This document shows, piece after piece, positions 7,715 to 11,550 of a DNA stretch of 11,550 nt; position 1 is the stretch's first letter; each line of letters begins with the position of its first letter. The stretch lies in NCBI GenBank assembly GCA_009923475.1, contig RFTM01000023.1, positions 1 through 11,550 on the forward strand. The letters are read 5' to 3'. The notes under the pieces are model-generated. The model was not told the DNA's origin, did not search any database, and was given only the letters and a program-made list of their open reading frames with translations. The translations under genes and the position numbers were made by a program. This stretch comes from Gammaproteobacteria bacterium (GTDB lineage Bacteria; Pseudomonadota; Gammaproteobacteria; Steroidobacterales; Steroidobacteraceae).

Positions 7715-8793
7715 GCGCCCGCCGCCATCAGCCCGTGCTCACGGAGCCGGGCGAGCTTGTAGCGGAGGGTCCGCTCGGAGATCCCGAGCCGTGCGGCGGC
7801 CAGCGTCTTGGTCGGCGCCGTCCTCAACGTGGCGAGGATGAGCTCCGCCTCCTGTCTCGCCCGCCGATCGGCGAGCGAAGGCTCGGGCCGCGACATGGGG
7901 TGGTCCTGCGCGTCCGCCTCGCATGAAGCATCACCGTCGTGATTTCCGGGGGTGCCCTGCCCCGCCGTGACATGGGGATCGAAAACCGGGTCGAGGCCGA
8001 GATGGGCGGCGGTCAACGTCGGCCCGTCGACGACGACCATCGCGCGCTGTATGACATTCTCGAGTTCGCGGACATTGCCCGGCCAGTCGTAGGCCCGCAA
8101 CGCGGCGATGGCGGTCGTGTCCAGATGCAGATCGCCCGCGATATAGCTATGACGCTGGACCAGCGCGCGCGCGAGCGGGACGATGTCCCCGGGGCGCTGC
8201 CTCAGGGGCCGGATCTGCAGCGGAAAGATGTTGAGACGGTAATAGAGGTCCTCGCGGAACCGCCCCGCCTGCACATCGGCCTTGAGGTCGCGGTTCGTCG
8301 CAGCGAGCAGCCTGAAGCGCGTCTTCTGCGGCTGTGTCGACCCGAGCGGCGTGAACTCCCGCTCCTGAAGGACGCGCAGCAGCTTGGCCTGCACGGACAT
8401 CGGCAGTTCGCCGACCTCGTCGAGGAACAGCGTGCCGCCGTCCGCCTGCGCGAAGAAACCTTCGAAGCGCTGCACCGCCCCGGTGAACGCCCCCTTCTCG
8501 TGGCCGAAGAGCAGGTCTTCCACCATCGATTCGGGCAGGCAGGCGCAGTTGAAGGCGATGAACCGTCCCCTCTGGCGCAGCGAGTGGCGATGTATGACAC
8601 GCGCGAGGACTTCCTTGCCGGTGCCCGAGGGCCCACCGATCAGCACTGTCACTTCCGTGCGGGCCACCCGCGTGGCCAGCGCGAGCAGCTGCTCGGTGAA
8701 CGGGTCACCGTAGACCATCTCGTGCTCGACGCTCTCCGAGGCCTGCACCGCCGGTACGGCGGGGGACGGGGAGGGCGTGGCTCGGAGGTCCAT
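7711..8793 (-). CDS. fleR: FleR/FlrC-like sigma54 activator without receiver domain
   Basis: This is a bacterial enhancer-binding protein that remodels RpoN polymerase. From ATG 8793 it is 360 residues: a short ~25-residue lead, the AAA+ domain with Walker A GPSGTGKE (about 54-61), the sigma54-contact loop GAFTGA (101-106), Walker B TLFLDE (121-126), arginine-finger region REDLYYRLN and sensor II WPGNVRELEN. It ends in a Fis-type helix-turn-helix, LGISERTLRYKLARLREHG. That last motif and the position before fliE match FleR/FlrC. Those proteins normally carry an N-terminal phosphoreceiver of ~120 residues, which is absent here. The frame can be extended to TTG 8853, but the -12 element of the sigma54 promoter covers that codon; the expected transcript starts near 8838, so ATG 8793 (GAAGA upstream) or GTG 8814 is more likely. 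fliE follows with an ATGA overlap. Confidence 0.9.
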   Translation of the reverse strand: MDLRATPSPSPAVPAVQASESVEHEMVYGDPFTEQLLALATRVARTEVTVLIGGPSGTGKEVLARVIHRHSLRQRGRFIAFNCACLPESMVEDLLFGHEKGAFTGAVQRFEGFFAQADGGTLFLDEVGELPMSVQAKLLRVLQEREFTPLGSTQPQKTRFRLLAATNRDLKADVQAGRFREDLYYRLNIFPLQIRPLRQRPGDIVPLARALVQRHSYIAGDLHLDTTAIAALRAYDWPGNVRELENVIQRAMVVVDGPTLTAAHLGLDPVFDPHVTAGQGTPGNHDGDASCEADAQDHPMSRPEPSLADRRARQEAELILATLRTAPTKTLAAARLGISERTLRYKLARLREHGLMAAGA

Positions 8794-8848
8794 GCTGTCT
8801 TCGATCGCCGGCACTGGAGATTTCCATGTTGAGGAAGCGAGTTGTTCT

Positions 8849-8864
8849 AGCAACCCGCGTGCCA
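8849..8864 (-). promoter_or_regulatory. Sigma54 (-24/-12) promoter of the fleR-fliEFGHIJK transcript
   Basis: The minus strand reads TGGCACG-CGGG-TTGCT, a full match to the RpoN consensus TGGCACG-N4-TTGCW. The -24 GG is at 8863-8862 and the -12 GC at 8851-8850. Transcription should start near 8838, about 45 bases before ATG 8793. Its position right after the FleQ-like gene fits a FleQ-dependent class II flagellar promoter. Confidence 0.88.
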
Positions 8865-8868
8865 GATG

Positions 8869-8891
8869 AAAAAAACCTCTTCGAATCAGAG
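8869..8891 (-). terminator. Possible weak terminator after the FleQ-like gene
   Basis: A short stem (8891-8888 with 8880-8877, CTCT/AGAG, seven-base loop) is followed by G and then T7 (8875-8869) on the minus strand. The stem is only four pairs, so the T run could instead be AT-rich DNA upstream of the sigma54 promoter. Confidence 0.3.
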
Positions 8892-8896
8892 ATTTA
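8884..8896 (+). promoter_or_regulatory. IHF-like site upstream of the sigma54 promoter
   Basis: AATCAGAGATTTA fits the IHF consensus WATCAANNNNTTR with one mismatch. It is centred about 50 bases upstream of the predicted start, where DNA bending would bring a bound activator onto RpoN polymerase. This is a prediction from the consensus only. Confidence 0.35.
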
Positions 8897-8920
8897 AAAC
8901 CTCGCCTGACCGAAAACCGC

Positions 8921-10063
8921 TTACTGTCGGAATTCCGAGGGCTCGTATTTTCGCAGACGCTCGATGAAGGTGGTGCGCGGCATTCCCAGCAGCTCTGCGG
9001 CGTGCGTGATGTTCCCTATCGCCACCCGCATGGCCTCGCGCACCCATGAGGCCTCGTACTCGGCAAGCAACTGCTTGAGGTCGACGGCGGTCATCTTGGA
9101 CCCTGCTCCCGGCGCCTTCGGAGCGGCGATGGCCTCGGTCCAGGTGCGCGAACCCGACTCCTCCGACGGTGTGGAGCTTTCGCTGTCCTCATCGGCGTCG
9201 TCCCATCGCCACATATCCAGGACCGCGCGCTGCTCCTCCGTCGACGGCGCTGCCGCCCCGCGACGGCGCGGCAGCAGCACCGCCGGGATCTGGGCGACGG
9301 TCAACTCTTCGCCTGGCCATAGGACGGACAGACGTTCGACGAAGTTCAGGAGCTCGCGGCAATTGCCCGGCCAGTCGTGACCCATCAGCCACTCGGCCAG
9401 ACAATCCGCCGCTCGGATCGGCGGCCGCTCGGCGCCGGCACAGCGACGCGCGAAATGGTCGAAGAGCAGCCGCACATCTTCGCCACGCTCACGCAGCGGC
9501 GGGACATAGAGCGGGATGACATTGAGACGATAGAAAAGGTCGGCCCGGAATTGGCCGGCCCCGATCGCATCCTCGAGATGACGATGCGTGGCGGCGATGA
9601 TGCGCACATCGACCGGGATGGACCGCTCGTCACCGACGCGGTCGATCGAGCGCTCCTGCAACACACGCAGCAACTTGACCTGCATCTCGAGCCGCATATC
9701 GCCGATCTCATCGAGGAACAGCGTCCCAGAGTCGGCCATCTCGAAACGGCCGCGCCGGTCGACCAGCGCGCCGGTGAAGGCGCCTTTCGTGTGTCCGAAA
9801 AGCTCGCTTTCCAGCAACTCGTGAGGGATCGCGCCGCAGTTGACCGGCACGAAGGCGCCCCGCGACCGTGCCGAGAGACGGTGGATGGACTGCGCGACGA
9901 GTTCCTTGCCGGTGCCCGATTCACCGAGGACGAGCACCGTGCTGTCGCTCGCCGCGACCCGCTTCACGAGCGCGCGCAACGAGCGCATGACCGGCGAGTC
10001 CCCGGCCAACGATTCGAGCGGCGTTCCCTCGACCAGAGAGGCTGAAGCGGTCCACGCGACCAT
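8921..10063 (-). CDS. fleQ: FleQ/FlrA-like sigma54 activator without FleQ N-terminal domain
   Basis: In related bacteria FleQ/FlrA is the master activator of flagellar genes with RpoN. From ATG 10063 the product has 380 residues: a short lead, AAA+ with Walker A GESGTGKE (47-54), GAFTGA (94-99), Walker B TLFLDE (114-119), the [12 protein letters not shown] finger region and [17 protein letters not shown] long acidic Ser/Glu-rich linker (about 265-310) follows, then a Fis-type helix-turn-helix, [17 protein letters not shown]. The NFVERL and RTT-x-x-E-x-x-RKY patterns resemble FleQ. FleQ is ~490 residues with a ~120-residue receiver-like N-terminus that is missing here. The frame can be extended to GTG 10150, but ATG 10063 has GGTAGG six bases upstream and the extra 29 residues are Arg-rich and unlike FleQ. 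The gene follows fliS and precedes the FleR-like gene. Confidence 0.88.
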   Translation of the reverse strand: MVAWTASASLVEGTPLESLAGDSPVMRSLRALVKRVAASDSTVLVLGESGTGKELVAQSIHRLSARSRGAFVPVNCGAIPHELLESELFGHTKGAFTGALVDRRGRFEMADSGTLFLDEIGDMRLEMQVKLLRVLQERSIDRVGDERSIPVDVRIIAATHRHLEDAIGAGQFRADLFYRLNVIPLYVPPLRERGEDVRLLFDHFARRCAGAERPPIRAADCLAEWLMGHDWPGNCRELLNFVERLSVLWPGEELTVAQIPAVLLPRRRGAAAPSTEEQRAVLDMWRWDDADEDSESSTPSEESGSRTWTEAIAAPKAPGAGSKMTAVDLKQLLAEYEASWVREAMRVAIGNITHAAELLGMPRTTFIERLRKYEPSEFRQ

Positions 10064-10070
10064 CAGCCGC

Positions 10071-10097
10071 CTACCCCGCTGCCGTTCCGCAGGCCAT
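10071..10097 (-). CDS. Eight-codon upstream ORF in the fleQ leader
   Basis: ATG 10097 is preceded by the strong Shine-Dalgarno GAGGGGAGAG and encodes MACGTAAG before a TAG at 10073-10071. That stop overlaps the TAGG that serves as Shine-Dalgarno for ATG 10063. It is in another frame than the FleQ-like gene. It could tune translation by re-initiation, or be chance. Confidence 0.3.
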   Translation of the reverse strand: MACGTAAG

Positions 10098-10150
10098 CGG
10101 ACTCTCCCCTCACTGACCCGGCACGGGAACGGCTCCCGATACCGGTTCAC

Positions 10151-10193
10151 ATCGGATGCTTATTCATCCAAAACGGATGTATTTGTGTCCGAT
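10151..10193 (-). repeat. Nested inverted repeats upstream of the FleQ-like gene
   Basis: The outer arms are ATCGGA/TCCGAT (10193-10188 and 10156-10151). Inside are three alternating half-sites CATCC, GGATG, CATCC (10179-10175, 10169-10165, 10158-10154). The block is much AT-richer than its surroundings. It could be an operator or an mRNA fold that can switch partners. Confidence 0.4.
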
Positions 10194-10220
10194 ACTAGGG
10201 AAAAGCTCAGGAATGCACAA
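10192..10220 (-). promoter_or_regulatory. Possible sigma70-type promoter of the FleQ-like gene
   Basis: The minus strand has TTGTGC (10220-10215), a 17-base spacer and TAGTAT (10197-10192). The -10 matches four of six consensus bases and the -35 three, so this is a weak candidate. It overlaps the end of the upstream fliS-like gene. Confidence 0.25.
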
Positions 10221-10629
10221 CAAACATGCGACGGTTGACCTCGCCGACCGTCTGAGGGGCGATGGCCGCCCAAGCTTCGCGGACCTGCCCGAGAAGATCT
10301 TCGCACTCCGCGAGGTCGTCGGTCGCAGCCCCGCCCGCCGAACGAACCAGCTTGCGCATCAAAAACTGATAAAAATCATCGAGATGTGCAGCGACCGTGC
10401 CGCCTTGACGGCTGTCGAGGGTCTCGCGCAGAGCCGACAGGATGGCCAACGCCCGCGAGGTGGACGCGCTCGCTGCACGCTTCTCCTGGCGCAGCGCGTA
10501 TTCGCGTGCCAACCGGACGGCGTCAATCGCGCCGTCGTACATCATGATGACGAGGTCCCGCTTGCTCGACTGCTCGCAGCGCGAGTGCAGGTCCGTGGAT
10601 CGATAGGCTTTCAGTGCATAGGCTGTCAT
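10207..10629 (-). CDS. fliS: Second FliS-like flagellin chaperone
   Basis: FliS binds the C-terminal end of flagellin in the cytoplasm, stops it polymerising early and delivers it to the FlhA gate. The 140-residue product shows the family pattern: LKAYRSTDL at the start, DLVIMMYDGAIDAVRLA, SRALAILSALRETLDSRQGG, an AAHLDDFYQFLMRKL segment and the closing VREAW. It shares these blocks with the fliS gene just upstream (10767-11249), but between them the sequences differ widely, so this is a diverged paralogue. ATG 10629 has GGAG seven bases upstream; the frame extends to 10662 but has no better site there. The next gene is the FleQ-like activator, 143 bases downstream. Confidence 0.88.
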   Translation of the reverse strand: MTAYALKAYRSTDLHSRCEQSSKRDLVIMMYDGAIDAVRLAREYALRQEKRAASASTSRALAILSALRETLDSRQGGTVAAHLDDFYQFLMRKLVRSAGGAATDDLAECEDLLGQVREAWAAIAPQTVGEVNRRMFVVHS

Positions 10630-10709
10630 GGTGGTGCTCCAGACATCTTGTGTCCCGTACACCCTCTCCAGTCGGACGGACCGGCCTGGACTTGAGCCAC
10701 CGAGGAAAT

Positions 10710-10735
10710 GCGGCGGGGGGATCTCCCCCCGCCGC
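10710..10735 (-). terminator. GC-rich hairpin after the first fliS gene
   Basis: This is a perfect 11-bp stem (10735-10725 with 10720-10710, G/C only) with a four-base loop, 31 bases past the first fliS stop. No T run follows, so it may be a Rho-type, pausing or 3'-end-protecting hairpin rather than a classic terminator. Confidence 0.5.
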
Positions 10736-10766
10736 CGTCCCCGACCTCAGGTCACGTCGACCGCCT

Positions 10767-11249
10767 TCAGACAGCAGCGGCGACGCCGGCACCACTCGGT
10801 GCCACCGCCGACGCCTTTGGGGCGTCGACGTAACCAGAGGCCACGGCCTTGGTCCGCGCGGGTTCAGAGCGTGCGGCGAGTTCCGCCCACGCCTCCCGTA
10901 CGGACTCGAGAGTGACCTTCGCTTCGCCGAGCCAAGCAGCGTCCCGACGCGTCTGTGCCCCGATGATCTTCGAGGTGACGCTGTTATAGAGCCGGAGCAG
11001 CCCGCTTGCCACCGGCTCGCCCTGCTCGAAATCAAGCGTCTCACGGAGTCCGGCAAGGATTGTCAGCGCCCGGGAGCACTGTCGTCCGCAGTCGCGGTAT
11101 TCTTTGCGGTCCATGAAGATACTCGCCTGGCCGATGGCGTCAATGACGCCGTCATAGAGGGCTACGACCAGATCCACTCCCTCGCCCCCATGGGCCACCG
11201 ACTGCATGCCGGCGTCCCGATAGGCCTTCAAAACAGAATGTGGTGCCAT
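10767..11249 (-). CDS. fliS: FliS flagellin export chaperone
   Basis: This is a cytoplasmic chaperone for flagellin. The 160-residue product shows LKAYRDAGMQS, the hallmark DLVVALYDGVIDAIGQA helix, SRALTILAGLRETLDFEQGE, a SGLLRLYNSVTSKIIGAQ segment and SVREAWAEL. An Ala-rich, probably disordered tail (about 128-160) makes it longer than the usual ~125-140 residues. ATG 11249 has AGGAG seven bases upstream. It follows flagellin directly, 88 bases downstream, so it is the more likely cognate chaperone of that flagellin. The usual fliD cap gene is not between them. A GC-rich hairpin flanks it on each side, which may set its level apart from fliC and the second fliS. Confidence 0.92.
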   Translation of the reverse strand: MAPHSVLKAYRDAGMQSVAHGGEGVDLVVALYDGVIDAIGQASIFMDRKEYRDCGRQCSRALTILAGLRETLDFEQGEPVASGLLRLYNSVTSKIIGAQTRRDAAWLGEAKVTLESVREAWAELAARSEPARTKAVASGYVDAPKASAVAPSGAGVAAAV

Positions 11250-11297
11250 TTCTGTTCTCCTGTCAGTTGCCTCGATATGCTCAAACCTGTCCGCAGA

Positions 11298-11322
11298 CTC
11301 CCCGGGGGATCACCCCGGGGAG
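11298..11322 (-). terminator. GC-rich hairpin after the flagellin gene
   Basis: This is a perfect 10-bp inverted repeat (CTCCCCGGGG / CCCCGGGGAG) with a five-base loop, 15 bases past the fliC stop. No T run follows. A terminator or 3'-stabilising hairpin is expected after a highly expressed flagellin gene. Confidence 0.55.
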
Positions 11323-11337
11323 CGCTTACGGCCCGTA

Positions 11338-11550
11338 TCAGCTACGGAGCAAGGTCAAGACGTACTGCGGCGACTGGTTGGCTTGGGCGAGCATGGCGGT
11401 ACCGGCCTGTGCGAGGACCATGCCTCGGGCCAGCGCAGCCGACTCGGTCGCGTAGTCCGCATCCTGGATGCCGGAGAGCGCCTCACGCGCGCGCTGACCG
11501 GCGTTCTGGGTGTTGGACAGCGCGAAGCTGAGCCGGTTGATGTTCGAACC
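11338..11550 (-). CDS. fliC: Flagellin, C-terminal end only
   Basis: FliC is the filament subunit exported through the flagellum. The 70 codons in the window are the conserved D0/D1 C-terminal part: NINRLSFALSNTQNAGQRAR, SGIQDADYATESAALARGMV, then the hallmark AGTAMLAQANQSPQYVLTLL and RS before TGA at 11340-11338. The closing helix is the part bound by FliS, whose genes follow directly. The N-terminus and promoter lie beyond the right edge, so total length and sigma28 control cannot be judged. Confidence 0.96.
   Translation of the reverse strand, partial: GSNINRLSFALSNTQNAGQRAREALSGIQDADYATESAALARGMVLAQAGTAMLAQANQSPQYVLTLLRS

Noticed and set aside
7939..8832. 297-codon plus-strand open frame
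   Set aside because: Antisense to the FleR-like AAA+ core with all catalytic motifs intact on the minus strand.
8794..8853. TTG 8853 as the start of the FleR-like gene
   Set aside because: The codon is inside the -12 element of the sigma54 promoter and would not be on the transcript.
10064..10150. GTG 10150 as the start of the FleQ-like gene
   Set aside because: The extra residues are Arg-rich and not FleQ-like; ATG 10063 has a suitable ribosome site. It cannot be fully ruled out.
11250..11337. Search for a sigma54 or sigma28 promoter before the first fliS
   Set aside because: No TGGC-N-TTGC or TAAA-N15-GCCGATAA pattern seen; the gene probably depends on read-through from fliC.

Overview
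The window is a flagellar gene cluster from a GC-rich bacterium, with every gene on the minus strand. The order resembles the polar flagellar locus of Pseudomonas-like Gammaproteobacteria: fliC, then fliS, then a FleQ-type activator, a FleR-type activator, fliE-fliF-fliG-fliH-fliI-fliJ and fliK. I infer a gammaproteobacterium from this order and from the two sigma54-dependent activators; the sequence alone does not give the genus.

Read in transcription order (right to left): 11550-11338 is the C-terminal end of flagellin (fliC), cut by the window edge. It is followed by a GC-rich hairpin and two tandem, clearly different fliS-like chaperone genes (11249-10767 and 10629-10207), separated by a second GC-rich hairpin. 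No fliD cap gene lies between fliC and fliS. Next come two AAA+ sigma54 activators, 10063-8921 (FleQ-like) and 8793-7711 (FleR-like). The second has a textbook -24/-12 promoter (8849-8864) just upstream. From there the genes are nearly gapless: fliE, fliF, fliG, fliH, fliI, fliJ and the start of fliK, which runs off the left edge. Several junctions overlap (ATGA or TTGA), so the FleR-like gene through fliK is probably one transcript driven by that promoter.

The genes build the basal body and export gate energiser (FliE rod adaptor, FliF MS-ring, FliG rotor switch, FliH/FliI/FliJ export ATPase complex, FliK hook-length ruler), the filament (FliC) and its chaperones (FliS). The likely logic is that the FleQ-like protein with RpoN turns on the promoter at 8849-8864, giving the FleR-like activator together with the basal-body genes, and the FleR-like protein then turns on later genes elsewhere.

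The main departures from the usual plan are in regulation. Both activators are stripped to AAA+ plus helix-turn-helix: the FleQ-like one has no FleQ N-terminal domain and seems to lack the residues through which FleQ contacts c-di-GMP, and the FleR-like one has no receiver domain. No FleS-type sensor kinase gene lies between them. Other points are the paired fliS genes, two 8-base C tracts and an internal repeat in fliK, and an eight-codon upstream ORF before the FleQ-like gene. There are no mobile elements, tRNA or rRNA genes or CRISPR arrays that I can see. No gene-free stretch exceeds 150 bases.
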